This document shows positions 1 to 12,850 of a stretch of 64,000 nucleotides of DNA, piece by piece. The position numbers were made by a program, and so were the translations under genes. Under the pieces are notes generated by a model. That model was not told where the DNA came from. It worked only from the letters and a program-made list of their open reading frames with translations, and searched no databases. Origin of the DNA: Spirochaetota bacterium (GTDB lineage: Bacteria > Spirochaetota > UBA4802 > UBA5550). The DNA lies in contig JAFGJX010000005.1 of assembly GCA_016928865.1 (NCBI GenBank), forward strand, positions 1-64,000, written 5' to 3'. Each line of letters opens with the position of its first letter. Position 1 is the first letter of the stretch.

Positions 1-12
1 CCACCTACCTCT

Positions 13-85
13 GCCCACGTAGCTCAGTCGGTAGAGCATTTGCATGGTAAGCAAAAGGTCACCAGTTCAATTCTGGTCGTGGGCT
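13..85 (+). tRNA. tRNA-Thr (anticodon GGT)
   Basis: The cloverleaf can be folded by hand. The acceptor stem is GCCCACG (13-19) with CGTGGGC (78-84), followed by discriminator T85. The D stem is GCTC/GAGC, the anticodon stem is TTTGC/GCAAA with loop ATGGTAA, and the T stem is ACCAG/CTGGT. The anticodon GGT (46-48) reads threonine codons ACC and ACU. The 3' CCA is not encoded (TCATT follows), so it must be added after transcription. It lies just upstream of rpmG-secE, a place where tRNA genes are common in bacteria. Confidence 0.95.
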
Positions 86-139
86 CATTGTATGCGAAAA
101 AAGACTGAGCTCACAGTTCCATATCCGCAAGGGGTAATT

Positions 140-158
140 CCAATTTAAATTAAATTGG
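140..158. repeat. AT-rich inverted repeat between tRNA-Thr and rpmG
   Basis: CCAATTTAA (140-148) and TTAAATTGG (150-158) form a 9-bp inverted repeat around one base. No T-run follows, so it is a poor intrinsic terminator. It could be a processing or regulatory site between the tRNA and rpmG. The role is inferred only from position. Confidence 0.35.
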
Positions 159-214
159 GCGACTGCAGGGTAAACTGCAATTTATGTAACAATTTCTCAT
201 AAGCAGAGGAGCAT

Positions 215-367
215 ATGCGCGATATCATACTGTTGGCGTGCCAGGAATGTAAGCGGCGGAATTATTCTGTAACGAAGAATAAGAAAAACCAGACGGGCAA
301 GCTTGAAGTAAAGAAGTTCTGCAAATTTTGCAATAAGCACACCTCCCACAAGGAAACGAAGGCGTAG
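215..367 (+). CDS. rpmG: 50S ribosomal protein L33, zinc-binding form
   Basis: Small basic 50-residue protein of the large ribosomal subunit. It carries two CxxC pairs (Cys9/Cys12 and Cys36/Cys39), which mark the zinc-ribbon (C+) form of L33. A Shine-Dalgarno sequence AGAGGAG lies just upstream of ATG 215. The length is normal for the family (49-55 residues). It is followed after 7 nt by secE, matching the common bacterial order rpmG-secE-nusG, and is probably co-transcribed with those genes. No zinc-independent L33 paralogue is visible in the window. Confidence 0.93.
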   Translation: MRDIILLACQECKRRNYSVTKNKKNQTGKLEVKKFCKFCNKHTSHKETKA

Positions 368-374
368 GTTTATT

Positions 375-578
375 GTGAAAAGTGTCATTGAGGCCGTCCG
401 CAGAGCGCTTACGTATGTCCGCGAGTCAAAAGATGAATTGAAGAAAGTCACCTGGCCCACGCGGGACGAGGTCACCAGCTTCACTATCGTAGTCATCGTG
501 GCCGTACTCGTGATATCGTTTTTCCTGTGGTTTATCGATCTCGGTCTTATGCAGATTACACAGAAGTTAGTGAAGTAA
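375..578 (+). CDS. secE: Preprotein translocase subunit SecE
   Basis: Essential small subunit of the SecYEG protein-conducting channel in the inner membrane. The 67-residue product has the short single-helix form. An amphipathic N-terminal segment ends in the family signature KKVTWPTRDE (about residues 23-32), followed by one hydrophobic helix at about residues 37-56. The start is GTG at 375, and no in-frame ATG fits the family alignment. The gene is packed between rpmG and nusG, with 3 nt separating it from nusG. Its partner SecY is encoded in the same window at 25.8 kb; SecG was not seen. Confidence 0.95.
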   Translation: MKSVIEAVRRALTYVRESKDELKKVTWPTRDEVTSFTIVVIVAVLVISFFLWFIDLGLMQITQKLVK

Positions 579-581
579 CCT

Positions 582-1124
582 ATGGCAAAAGAGTGGTATG
601 TCGTTCACACCTATTCGGGTCACGAGAACAAGGTCAAGCTCGCCCTGGAGAAGGAAGCTGAAAAGCGCGGACTGCAGAATAAGCTGATCCAGGTCAAGAT
701 TCCGACTGTCGAGGTGCCGGAGGTCAAGGACGGCAAGAAAAGGATCAGGTCGAAGAAGTTCTTCCCGGGATATGTGCTTGTCGAGATGGATTTTGACGAC
801 GAGACCTGGGGCCTGGTGAAGGGGATAACCGGCGTGACGAATTTCGTGGGCGCGTATGGCTCAAACAGGCCGAAGCCGCTGTCGCGTGAAGAGGTAAGCT
901 CGCTGTTCGACCAGATGGGCGAGCAGAAGGTCAAGGAGAAGATCTCGACCGTGGTCGATTTCTCCGTCGGAGAGCATGTCAAGGTTATTGACGGGCCCTT
1001 CAATAATTTCAGCGGCGTTGTCGAAGAGGTGTATCCTGAAAAGGGGCGGCTCCGGGTCAAGGTCGAGATTTTCGGTCGCGGCACCCCCGTCGAGCTCGAT
1101 TTCCTGCAGGTCGGGAAGATATAA
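582..1124 (+). CDS. nusG: Transcription termination/antitermination factor NusG
   Basis: NusG binds RNA polymerase and suppresses pausing. Through its KOW domain it can bridge to Rho or to ribosomal protein S10. The 180-residue product has the normal two-domain form. The NGN domain starts with [11 protein letters not shown] and includes the [10 protein letters not shown] strand. The C-terminal KOW domain (about residues 125-180) has the [18 protein letters not shown] pattern. No large insertion is present. The gene sits directly after secE and before rplK, as in most bacteria, and is probably co-transcribed with them. Confidence 0.97.
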   Translation: MAKEWYVVHTYSGHENKVKLALEKEAEKRGLQNKLIQVKIPTVEVPEVKDGKKRIRSKKFFPGYVLVEMDFDDETWGLVKGITGVTNFVGAYGSNRPKPLSREEVSSLFDQMGEQKVKEKISTVVDFSVGEHVKVIDGPFNNFSGVVEEVYPEKGRLRVKVEIFGRGTPVELDFLQVGKI

Positions 1125-1154
1125 CGGTATTTTAAAAAGCATCGAGGACGAGAG

Positions 1155-1589
1155 ATGGCAAAGAAAGCTAAAGTTGTTGTAACCGAGATTAAGCTCCAGA
1201 TCCCGGGCGGTCAGGCGAACCCTGCTCCCCCGGTCGGCCCGGCGCTGGGTCAGCACGGCCTGAATATCATGGATTTCTGCAAGTCATTCAACGACAGGAC
1301 CAAGGACCAGATGGGCACGATCCTTCCGGTCGTGATTACGGTATATAATGACCGCACCTATACGTTCATCATCAAGACCCCTCCTGCGGCGGTGCTGATC
1401 AAGAAGGCGTTGAAGCTCGAAAAGGGCTCGCCGGAGCCGAACAAGATACAGGCGGGCACGATCACCCGCAAGCAGCTGGAGGAGATCGCCGCGATTAAGA
1501 TGCCCGATATCAACGCCAATGACATGGATGCGGCGGTGAAGATCATTGCGGGAACGGCGCGTTCAATGGGTGTCGTGGTGGTTGATTGA
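1155..1589 (+). CDS. rplK: 50S ribosomal protein L11
   Basis: L11 forms the base of the ribosomal stalk and binds 23S rRNA at the GTPase-associated centre. The 144-residue product has the expected features: an N-terminal domain with the Pro-rich segment [19 protein letters not shown] and the conserved core [11 protein letters not shown], then a C-terminal RNA-binding domain ending in [10 protein letters not shown]. Start ATG 1155 is preceded by GAGGACGAGAG. rplA follows 44 nt later in the usual rplK-rplA order. Confidence 0.97.
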   Translation: MAKKAKVVVTEIKLQIPGGQANPAPPVGPALGQHGLNIMDFCKSFNDRTKDQMGTILPVVITVYNDRTYTFIIKTPPAAVLIKKALKLEKGSPEPNKIQAGTITRKQLEEIAAIKMPDINANDMDAAVKIIAGTARSMGVVVVD

Positions 1590-1633
1590 TTTGAAAGTAT
1601 GCTCCGTAGAATAGATTTTGAGGTAGATGCGAA

Positions 1634-2317
1634 ATGAAACGTGGGAAAAAAATAGTAACGGCGCGAGCAAGGGTGGACCGTAACAAGCTCTATAATCTCG
1701 ACGAGGCCGTCACCCTGATGAAGGAATGCAAGTATTCCAAGTTTGATGAAACCGTGGATATGCAGGTCAAGCTGATCCACAAGAGTTATCAGAACATCCG
1801 CGGCAGCGCGAGCCTACCCGCCGGCACCGGCAAGGAAAAGAAAGTGCTCGTTATCTGCAAGGGCGACAAGCAGAAGGAAGCCCAAAACGCGGGCGCCGAT
1901 TATGTGGGCGCCGAGGATATGATTGAAAAGATAAAGACAGGATGGATCGATTTCCAGGCCGTTGTTGCAACGCCCGACATGATGAAAGAGGTCGGGAAGC
2001 TGGGCCCGATGCTCGGGAAGAAGGGGCTCATGCCCAAGCCGAAGTCCGGGACCGTCACCGAGGATATCGCGGGGATCGTCAAGGAGCTCAAGGGCGGGCG
2101 CGTCGAATACAAGTCGGACAAGACGGGCGTTATTCATATGGGGATCGGAAAGCTCTCGTTCCCGGATGACGCCATCATCAGCAATATTAAGGCGTTTTAC
2201 AACCAGATCGTGAAGGACAAGCCCTCGGATGCGAAGGGGAACTATATCAAATCCGTGTTCGTCAGTTCATCGATGGGACCCGGCATCAAACTGAATTATA
2301 AGGGGATCGAAAAATAA
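1634..2317 (+). CDS. rplA: 50S ribosomal protein L1
   Basis: L1 forms the mobile L1 stalk near the E site and in many bacteria represses its own operon by binding the mRNA leader. The 227-residue product has the family length. It carries the signature region MKEVGKLGPMLGKKGLMPKP (about residues 117-136) and the conserved GTVT..I...K.GRVEYK..K.G stretch. Its TAA stop overlaps the ATG of rplJ by one base at 2317, which suggests translational coupling. Confidence 0.97.
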   Translation: MKRGKKIVTARARVDRNKLYNLDEAVTLMKECKYSKFDETVDMQVKLIHKSYQNIRGSASLPAGTGKEKKVLVICKGDKQKEAQNAGADYVGAEDMIEKIKTGWIDFQAVVATPDMMKEVGKLGPMLGKKGLMPKPKSGTVTEDIAGIVKELKGGRVEYKSDKTGVIHMGIGKLSFPDDAIISNIKAFYNQIVKDKPSDAKGNYIKSVFVSSSMGPGIKLNYKGIEK

Positions 2318-2832
2318 TGGTAAAGCAATATAAAGTCGACGAAGTGGCTCTCCTGGTATCCAAGCTCAGGGAACGGAACAATGTTATACTGACGAATTAT
2401 ACGGGAATCCAGGTCAAGGACCTGAGCAAGCTCCGGAAAACACTCAGGAGCAAGAACGCTGAATATCGCGTGGTAAAAAACACGCTGTTCAAGCGCGCCC
2501 TTAAAGAGGTCGGAATATCGGGTCTTGACGATCACCTGAAGGGTCCTGTCGCCGTCGCTTTTATCAAAGATGAGATCGGTGAAGTGACCAAGGCGCTCAA
2601 GGATTTCGCCAAGGATGTGGAGAAGTTCAGTTATTCGGCCGGCGTCCTGGACAATGTCGTGTATGACCAGGGGCAGATCCAGCGTATTGCCGAGCTTCCG
2701 TCAAAAGAGGTGCTCATCGCCCAGGTCATGGGACTCATAAACGGGCCGGCGCGCGGCATAGCGGTCGGGATGAACCAGATCATGGCCTCTCTCGCCCGGG
2801 GTATAAAAGCGGTCGCCGAGGCGAAACAATAG
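2317..2832 (+). CDS. rplJ: 50S ribosomal protein L10
   Basis: L10 anchors the L7/L12 dimers to the ribosomal stalk. The 171-residue product begins with the family pattern of a Lys-rich helix followed by NNVILTNYTGIQVKDLSKLRK, contains VVKNTLFKRAL and GPVAVAF, and ends with the Ala-rich helix that binds L12. It starts inside the rplA stop codon. rplL is displaced 251 bp downstream, which is unusually far for this gene pair. Confidence 0.95.
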   Translation: MVKQYKVDEVALLVSKLRERNNVILTNYTGIQVKDLSKLRKTLRSKNAEYRVVKNTLFKRALKEVGISGLDDHLKGPVAVAFIKDEIGEVTKALKDFAKDVEKFSYSAGVLDNVVYDQGQIQRIAELPSKEVLIAQVMGLINGPARGIAVGMNQIMASLARGIKAVAEAKQ

Positions 2833-2846
2833 CTTTTGGCAGTACA

Positions 2847-2906
2847 TGCCGGGCCGGGGGCGTCCCGCGCTTAATGAGGCGGGAATCTGAATCCTGTAAT
2901 CCGGCA
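2847..2906 (+). promoter_or_regulatory. Structured spacer between rplJ and rplL
   Basis: The 251-bp gap between rplJ and rplL holds no gene. It contains nested inverted repeats: an outer TGCCGG (2847-2852)/CCGGCA (2901-2906) and an inner TCCCGC (2863-2868)/GCGGGA (2879-2884). Neither is followed by a T-run, so this is not a simple terminator. It could be an attenuator, an mRNA processing site or a binding site for the L10-L12 complex, whose usual site upstream of rplJ has no room here. The function is inferred. Confidence 0.35.
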
Positions 2907-3083
2907 GAAGTTACATTAATAGTAGAAAAGGTCCTGTTTCCAGTGTATATAGAATATGCGGATACAATGCCTTTATAAGTTTTTGTGATAATCGAGATCG
3001 CCGCAGGCGGACGAACGGCGTGGCGAAGGAGATAAAGCGCATTAACTTGAAGTAATTCACTAAGTATAAAGGAGATTTTACAA

Positions 3084-3461
3084 ATGGCTAACGTACAAGA
3101 ATTATTAGACGCGATCGGCAGTCTGACCCTCCTGGAGGCCGCCGAACTCGTAAAGGCGATGGAAGATAAATTCGGCATTTCAGCCGCTGCCCCGGTAGCG
3201 GTTGCAGCCGCAGCAGCGGGCCCCGCAGCCGCCGAAGCCGGCGACGAGCAGACCGAATTTGACGTCATTCTGGCAGGTTTCGGAGACAACAAGGTCGCGG
3301 TCATCAAAGAGGTCAGGGCCATTACCGGTCTGGGTCTTAAAGAGGCCAAGGAGCTTGTCGAGGCCGGCGGAAAGACGGTCAAGGAAAAAGTATCCAAGGA
3401 AGAAGCCGAGAAGATCAAGCAACAACTGGCCGCGGCTGGCGCGACAGTTGAGGTTAAATAA
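3084..3461 (+). CDS. rplL: 50S ribosomal protein L7/L12
   Basis: L7/L12 is the multi-copy flexible stalk protein that recruits translational GTPases. The 125-residue product has an N-terminal dimerisation helix ([19 protein letters not shown]), an Ala-rich hinge at about residues 32-54, and the globular C-terminal domain with [20 protein letters not shown]. Start ATG 3084 follows a good AAAGGAG ribosome-binding site. The 251-bp spacer upstream may allow expression separate from rplJ, as L12 is needed in several-fold excess. Confidence 0.96.
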   Translation: MANVQELLDAIGSLTLLEAAELVKAMEDKFGISAAAPVAVAAAAAGPAAAEAGDEQTEFDVILAGFGDNKVAVIKEVRAITGLGLKEAKELVEAGGKTVKEKVSKEEAEKIKQQLAAAGATVEVK

Positions 3462-3569
3462 TCTGGCGAGTGATTATCATTTTTTTCCACAATTAACGGG
3501 CAGCAGGTTTGGTTGGCGTCAATCAAACCTTTTGCCGTTTACAAACATCCAGGTAAAGGTTTAACATCC

Positions 3570-7103
<3,534 letters not shown>

Positions 7104-7116
7104 CGGTGTAATGAGC

Positions 7117-7171
7117 CGCCCCCTCCGGCCTTCGGCCACCTCCCCCGTTCACGGGGGAGGTTGAGAGGCGC
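7117..7171. repeat. GC-rich palindromic element between rpoB and rpoC
   Basis: GGCC-TTC-GGCC (7127-7137) forms a small hairpin next to a perfect 11-bp inverted repeat, ACCTCCCCCGT (7138-7148) and ACGGGGGAGGT (7151-7161), with two bases between. The two adjacent hairpins look like a REP-like or miniature palindromic repeat rather than a terminator, because no T-run follows (TTGAGAGG). It lies where readthrough is needed to transcribe rpoC. No second copy was noticed in this window. Confidence 0.6.
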
Positions 7172-7269
7172 ACGTTCTGCATAATATGCGTGTGGCGGCG
7201 CCACTGATTGAATGCAGGTGATACGATTAATAGTAGTTTTGATTAACAAACTATTTTCGAGGAAGCAAA

Positions 7270-10200
7270 ATGAGAGATTTTAACGATTTCAGCTCAATCC
7301 AGATAAAACTGGCCTCTCCAGACCAGATACGCGAATGGTCCTACGGCGAGGTCAAAAAGCCCGAGACCATCAATTACCGGACCCTGAAGCCGGAGCGCGA
7401 CGGTCTCTTCTGCGAGAAGATATTCGGAACAACGAAAGAGTGGGAGTGCTACTGCGGCAAGTTCAAATCCATACGATACAAGGGCGTCATCTGCGACCGC
7501 TGCGGCGTTGAAGTCACCCATTACAAGGTCCGCCGCGAGCGGGGGGGACACATCGAGCTCGCATGCCCAGTTGCCCATATCTGGTATTACCGCTCGGTGC
7601 CGTCCCGGATGGGGCTGCTTCTCGACCTCACGGTCAACACGCTGAAATCGGTTCTCTATTATGAAAAGTATATCGTCATTGATCCCGGCGATGCGGCCGA
7701 GGAGGACATCAAGGTCGGCGACGCCCTCGACGAGGACACCTTCCTCACCCTGAATGAAAAGTACGGAGAGACCCTGGTGTGCGGCATGGGCGCCGCGGCC
7801 ATAAAGGACCTGCTCACCCGAATTGACCTGGACGAGGAATCGCGGCAGATCCGCGCCGTTATCCAGGCAAAGGCGAAGAAGGAGAAGGAAGTTAAAATCG
7901 ACAAAAAGCTGATCAAGCGGCTTGAAATAATAGAAGCATTTAAGGAATCGGGCAACGAGACCGACTGGATGATCCTTGACGCGATCCCCGTCATCCCCCC
8001 CGAGCTGAGGCCTATGGTCCAGCTTGACGGCGGTCGCTTCGCAACCTCCGACCTGAACGACCTTTATCGCCGTGTCATCAACCGGAACAACCGGCTGAAG
8101 AGGCTCCTCATGCTTCGCGCGCCGGAGATCATCGTGCGGAACGAGAAGCGGATGCTCCAGGAGGCGGTGGACGCGCTGTTCGACAACAGCCGCCGCAAGC
8201 GGGCGGTAAAGGGAAAGGGGAACAGGCCCCTCAAGTCTCTATCCGACATGCTCAAGGGAAAACAGGGGCGATTTCGCCAGAACCTGCTCGGGAAACGGGT
8301 CGATTACTCCGGGCGTTCGGTTATCGTTATCGGCCCCGAGTTGAAGCTCTACCAGTGCGGCCTTCCCAAGAAGATGGCCGTGGAGCTCTTCAAGCCCTTT
8401 ATCATGAAGAGGCTCGTTGACAAGGACTACGTACAGAATATAAAATCCTCCAAGAAAATGGTCGAGAACGAGCGGCCGGAAGTGTGGGAGGTCCTTGAGG
8501 AGGTCATCTCCGAGCACCCGGTGCTCCTGAACCGCGCCCCCACCCTGCACCGGCTGGGGATACAGGCGTTTGAGCCGATCCTGGTGGAAGGGAAGGCGAT
8601 CCGCCTCCATCCCCTTGTGTGCCACGCCTACAACGCCGACTTTGACGGGGACCAGATGGCGGTGCACGTCCCCCTTTCTCCCCGGGCGCAGATGGAGTGC
8701 TGGACCCTGATGCTCTCGTCGCACAACCTGCTTTCGCCCGCCAACGGCCACCCGGTGGTGTCGCCGACGCAGGACATCGTGCTCGGCATATTCTACCTCA
8801 CCTCGATCCTCGAAGGCGCTCCCGGCGAGGGTAAGCTCTTTGACGACGAAGCCGAGGTGCTTCGCGCGGTCGACAGCGGTCAGATAAAGATGCGGACCAA
8901 GATAAAGTTCATCAACAAGGACAACGAGGTCATCGAGACATCGGCGGGGCGGCTGATATTCAACAATGTCATGCCGGAAGGGCACCTCTTTGTCAACAGG
9001 GTCATCAACGACAAGGCGCTATCCAAGCTCATTTCCGACGTGCTGCGCCAGTACGGACCGAACGTCACCGTCAAGATGCTGGACGATGTCAAGGAAGCGG
9101 GCTACAAGTACGCGACCCTGTTCGCCCCGACCATATCCATGTCTGATATCATAGTGCCCTCGGTAAAACGCGACATTATCGCGGAAGAGGACAAGAAGCT
9201 TGAGAAGATAGAAAACGAATACCGGAACGGATACATAACCAACGAAGAGCGGTACAACCGCGTCATCAATCTCTGGACCAACGCGAACGAGGTCATCGCT
9301 GAGAAGATGTTCGAAGAGCTCTCCGGCAACGCGAGCGGCTTTAATCCGATCTACATCATGGCGCAATCCGGCGCGCGGGGCAGCAAGCAGCAGATACGCC
9401 AGCTCGCCGGCATGCGGGGCCTGATGGCCAAGCCGAGCGGCGAGATTATCGAAGTCCCCATTCGCACCAACTTCAAGGAAGGACTCACGGTGCTTGAGTA
9501 TTTCATCTCCACCAACGGCGCCCGCAAGGGACTGGCCGATACGGCACTGAAGACCGCGGACGCCGGCTACCTGACCCGCCGCCTTGTCGATATCGCGCAG
9601 GACGTGGTCATATCCACCGAGGACTGCGGCACCACCATCGGGATAGATATTTACGCCATCAAGGAAGGGGACGATGTCATCGAGTCGCTCGGCGACCGGG
9701 CGCTCGGACGGACGCTGCTCTATGACCTGCTCCATCCGGTGACGGGCGAGGTTATCTGCAAGGCGGATGATATCATCACCGAGGAGATCTCCGAGCTGAT
9801 TGACCAGCTGAACATCGATTCGATCGAAATACGGTCGGTCCTCACCTGTGAGGCAAAACACGGCGTGTGCGGAAAGTGCTACGGCAGGAACCTCGCCAAC
9901 GCGATGCCGGTCGATATCGGCGAGGCGGTCGGCATCATCGCGGCGCAGTCGATCGGACAGCCCGGGACCCAGCTCACCATGCGTACATTCCACATCGGCG
10001 GGATCGCGTCGCGGGCGGTGGAGGAGAGCGAAATCAAGCTGAGCTATCCCGCCTACGTGAAGGAGGTCACCTCCAAGACGATCCGGACCGAGGAGAAGAA
10101 GACCATCTCGGTTCGGCGCGGCTATCTCATCATTCAGCGGGTCGTCGCCGAGATGACGCTGAAGGGTGAGCCCGAGCTCCTTGTCGGCGAGAATGAAAAA

Positions 10201-11496
10201 GTGTACGCCGGCGTCAAGATCGCGAAGAGCTCCGACGGCGAGGATATCATCGCTAAGAACTCCGGTCTGGTGAAGCCGGTAAAAAACAAGGTCTACATCC
10301 TTGGCGACCCCCACTCTATCCCGATAAACGTGGGTACCGAGATCATGGCGAAAGCGGGCAAATTCTACGAACGGAACGAGATGCTGGCCGCGTTCGATCC
10401 GTGGTTTGAGCCGATCCTGACGGAGGTCACCGGAAAGGTCGAGTTTGTCGACGTGGAGCTGAACAAAAGCCTTCGCGAGGAGATTGACCCGTCATCGAAC
10501 GTGACCAAGCGGGTCATCGTGGAATACAAGACCGAGAAGCTTCAGCCGAGGATCGACATTATCGGCCCGTCGAAGCAGGTCATTACCTATCTTCTCCCGA
10601 AGGGCGCGAACCTGATGGTTAACAATGATGACAAGGTATACGCGGGGACCATCCTCGCGAAGATCCCGCGGGGCGCGGAGAAGACCAAGGACATCACGGG
10701 GGGTCTGCCCCGGGTTGCCGAGCTGTTCGAGGCGCGTACGCCGAAGGACTCTGCCACCCTGTCCGAGCTGGACGGCACCATTGAGATCGGTGATACGGTC
10801 AAGAACAAGAGGAAGATCATCGTAACGGGCGAGGACGGTACGGTGAAGGAGTATTCGATCCCCGTTTCCAAGTTCCTGCGCGTCCAGGACCGTGACTTCA
10901 TCGCCAAGGGAGAACAGATTGACGACGGGGCCGTTGATCCGCATGAAATCCTGAAGATAAAGGGGCCGCGGGAGCTCCAGAAATTCCTGGTGAACGAGAT
11001 CCAGGAGGTGTACCGGCTCCAGGGCGTTTCCATAAACGACAAGCATATCGAGGTCATAGTGCGGCAGATGCTGCGAAAGGTCAAGGTGACGGATCCGGGC
11101 GATTCCACGTTCGTGATCGAGCAGATTGCCGACAAGTTCGATTTTGTGGACGAAAACGAGCGGGTGTTGAACGAGGGCGGGAAGCCGGCGACGGCGATTC
11201 CTATTCTGATGGGCATCACCAAGGCGGCCCTGAACACGGAGTCGTTCATCTCCGCCGCCTCGTTCCAGGAGACCACGCGGGTTCTCACGGACGCGGCGAT
11301 CAAGGGCAAGATCGACAACCTCAGGGGTCTGAAAGAGAATGTCATTATCGGACACCTGATCCCGGCCGGGACCGGGGTGCGCCAGTACGGGAATATCGAC
11401 GTGTACGAGAACGAGCCCGGCGACCTCGAAGGGCCCGCCCCCGGTGAAGGCGAGCCTGCGGAAGTTGAAGAAGGGACCGCGATGGATAGCGAGTAG
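7270..11496 (+). CDS. rpoC: DNA-directed RNA polymerase beta' subunit
   Basis: Largest RNA polymerase subunit, holding the catalytic magnesium. The 1408-residue product has the N-terminal zinc-binding [20 protein letters not shown] (about residues 59-78) and the active-site motif [12 protein letters not shown] (about residues 457-468). It also has the bridge/trigger-loop region around [20 protein letters not shown] and a second zinc cluster [17 protein letters not shown]. The length is near that of E. coli (1407). The C-terminus ends in an acidic, Gly/Pro-rich tail. The start at ATG 7270 is preceded by GAGGAAGCAAA. Confidence 0.98.
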   Translation: MRDFNDFSSIQIKLASPDQIREWSYGEVKKPETINYRTLKPERDGLFCEKIFGTTKEWECYCGKFKSIRYKGVICDRCGVEVTHYKVRRERGGHIELACPVAHIWYYRSVPSRMGLLLDLTVNTLKSVLYYEKYIVIDPGDAAEEDIKVGDALDEDTFLTLNEKYGETLVCGMGAAAIKDLLTRIDLDEESRQIRAVIQAKAKKEKEVKIDKKLIKRLEIIEAFKESGNETDWMILDAIPVIPPELRPMVQLDGGRFATSDLNDLYRRVINRNNRLKRLLMLRAPEIIVRNEKRMLQEAVDALFDNSRRKRAVKGKGNRPLKSLSDMLKGKQGRFRQNLLGKRVDYSGRSVIVIGPELKLYQCGLPKKMAVELFKPFIMKRLVDKDYVQNIKSSKKMVENERPEVWEVLEEVISEHPVLLNRAPTLHRLGIQAFEPILVEGKAIRLHPLVCHAYNADFDGDQMAVHVPLSPRAQMECWTLMLSSHNLLSPANGHPVVSPTQDIVLGIFYLTSILEGAPGEGKLFDDEAEVLRAVDSGQIKMRTKIKFINKDNEVIETSAGRLIFNNVMPEGHLFVNRVINDKALSKLISDVLRQYGPNVTVKMLDDVKEAGYKYATLFAPTISMSDIIVPSVKRDIIAEEDKKLEKIENEYRNGYITNEERYNRVINLWTNANEVIAEKMFEELSGNASGFNPIYIMAQSGARGSKQQIRQLAGMRGLMAKPSGEIIEVPIRTNFKEGLTVLEYFISTNGARKGLADTALKTADAGYLTRRLVDIAQDVVISTEDCGTTIGIDIYAIKEGDDVIESLGDRALGRTLLYDLLHPVTGEVICKADDIITEEISELIDQLNIDSIEIRSVLTCEAKHGVCGKCYGRNLANAMPVDIGEAVGIIAAQSIGQPGTQLTMRTFHIGGIASRAVEESEIKLSYPAYVKEVTSKTIRTEEKKTISVRRGYLIIQRVVAEMTLKGEPELLVGENEKVYAGVKIAKSSDGEDIIAKNSGLVKPVKNKVYILGDPHSIPINVGTEIMAKAGKFYERNEMLAAFDPWFEPILTEVTGKVEFVDVELNKSLREEIDPSSNVTKRVIVEYKTEKLQPRIDIIGPSKQVITYLLPKGANLMVNNDDKVYAGTILAKIPRGAEKTKDITGGLPRVAELFEARTPKDSATLSELDGTIEIGDTVKNKRKIIVTGEDGTVKEYSIPVSKFLRVQDRDFIAKGEQIDDGAVDPHEILKIKGPRELQKFLVNEIQEVYRLQGVSINDKHIEVIVRQMLRKVKVTDPGDSTFVIEQIADKFDFVDENERVLNEGGKPATAIPILMGITKAALNTESFISAASFQETTRVLTDAAIKGKIDNLRGLKENVIIGHLIPAGTGVRQYGNIDVYENEPGDLEGPAPGEGEPAEVEEGTAMDSE

Positions 11497-11536
11497 ATGG
11501 CTGTGTCGCGTGGTAATTAATATTTGAATTAATAAC

Positions 11537-11577
11537 TTGACAAAAATCGCCATAATTCGCAAATACCAATCTGGTAT
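11537..11577 (+). promoter_or_regulatory. Putative promoter and inverted repeat upstream of rpsL
   Basis: A consensus -35 hexamer TTGACA lies at 11537-11542 in an AT-rich 133-bp gap between rpoC and rpsL. A plausible but weak -10 lies near 11560-11566. The inverted repeat ATACCA-ATC-TGGTAT (11563-11577) overlaps the expected -10/start region. This would be a reasonable place for a separate promoter for the str genes, with the repeat as a possible operator. The function is inferred from position only. Confidence 0.4.
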
Positions 11578-11629
11578 CGAATGAATTGTCGATTATTGCA
11601 TATTACATGATCAGATAACAGGAGTCATA

Positions 11630-12004
11630 ATGCCAACGATAAGCCAGTTAATCAGACAGGGACGGGAGCGTAAGAGGAAAAAAACGAAATCCCCCGCCCT
11701 GACAAGCTGTCCCCAAAAACGCGGAGTCTGTACGAGGGTCATGACGTTTACCCCGAAGAAGCCTAACTCCGCCCTGCGGAAGGTCGCCCGCGTGCGCCTT
11801 ACCAACGGCATCGAGGTGACGGCATATATACCCGGAGTCGGCCACAATCTCCAGGAGCACAGCGCAGTGCTTATTCGGGGCGGTCGGGTCAAGGACCTGC
11901 CGGGCGTCCGGTATCATATCATCCGCGGTACGCTGGATACACTGGGCGTTGAAGATCGTAGAAAAGGCCGTTCCAAGTACGGAACCAAGAGGCCGAAGGC
12001 GTAA
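11630..12004 (+). CDS. rpsL: 30S ribosomal protein S12
   Basis: S12 lines the decoding centre and controls accuracy. The 124-residue product starts [12 protein letters not shown] and carries [11 protein letters not shown], with the wild-type Lys whose change gives streptomycin resistance. It also has [17 protein letters not shown], with the conserved Asp that is modified in E. coli. Start ATG 11630 follows an AGGAG site. It opens the str-type group rpsL-rpsG-fusA-tuf. Confidence 0.97.
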   Translation: MPTISQLIRQGRERKRKKTKSPALTSCPQKRGVCTRVMTFTPKKPNSALRKVARVRLTNGIEVTAYIPGVGHNLQEHSAVLIRGGRVKDLPGVRYHIIRGTLDTLGVEDRRKGRSKYGTKRPKA

Positions 12005-12014
12005 TCATTCATAG

Positions 12015-12494
<480 letters not shown>

Positions 12495-12506
12495 GATGAG
12501 AGTGAC

Positions 12507-12542
12507 GCCCGCCCCCGCCTCCGGCGGGGGCGGGCTGTTTAT
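12507..12542 (+). terminator. Strong hairpin after rpsG
   Basis: A perfect 13-bp GC-rich stem, GCCCGCCCCCGCC (12507-12519) and GGCGGGGGCGGGC (12523-12535), has a TCC loop. It is followed by TGTTTAT. The tail is only moderately T-rich, so it may act as a partial terminator or a 3' stabiliser for the rpsL-rpsG mRNA. Confidence 0.7.
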
Positions 12543-12556
12543 AGATGCGAAATGCG

Positions 12557-12580
12557 AAATACCAGGCATGCCTGGTATTT
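12557..12580. repeat. Perfect 24-bp palindrome downstream of rpsG
   Basis: The sequence from 12557 to 12580 equals its own reverse complement over all 24 bases; its half-site is AAATACCAGGCA. The core ATACCA...TGGTAT also occurs upstream of rpsL at 11563-11577, although there with a 3-base spacer. It could be a second hairpin supporting termination or a dyad operator for a regulator of this operon. Position cannot separate these. Confidence 0.5.
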
Positions 12581-12850
12581 CCGTGTTTATTGCGCGATAG
12601 CTTTTTCTCTATGCGTGCAGGTGACGGCGCACTTTTATCATGAAGTCTGTAGCCGTTTCGGCGGCACATATCTCACTCGCTCCGCCTTGCATGTACCTCT
12701 CTGTATTCATTCAGCTGCCTCCTTGATCCGTGGCGCTGCGACTGCCAGGATGGCAGGAGTGCCGCGAAGGGCAGGAGGTCCGAGAGCGGCCTCGTTGAGA
12801 TATGGTGCCGCCATATATGCTATTGTAAAAAAAGTTTCAGAAGGTACGCT
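12581..12850. other. Gene-free spacer before fusA
   Basis: No credible gene is seen. Visible elements are the small inverted repeat TGCCAGGATGGCA (12743-12755), two imperfect direct copies beginning GGCAGGAG (from 12752 and 12771), and the inverted repeat ATATGG-TGCCG-CCATAT (12800-12816). A weak promoter-like pair, TTGAGA (12795) with TATGCT (12816), has a spacer of 15, which is too short to trust. A fusA promoter is expected here given the hairpin after rpsG. Confidence 0.35.

Noticed and set aside
3513-3569. TTG start giving a 19-residue N-terminal extension of RpoB
   Set aside because: The extension has no similarity to RpoB N-termini and ATG 3570 gives the family-typical start.
7117-7171. 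rpoB-rpoC palindrome as an intrinsic terminator
   Set aside because: No T-run follows the stem, and rpoC immediately downstream has no clear promoter of its own.
9019-10314. A 431-codon open frame on the - strand inside rpoC
   Set aside because: Antisense to conserved rpoC with no recognisable domain; composition is that of a mirrored coding strand.
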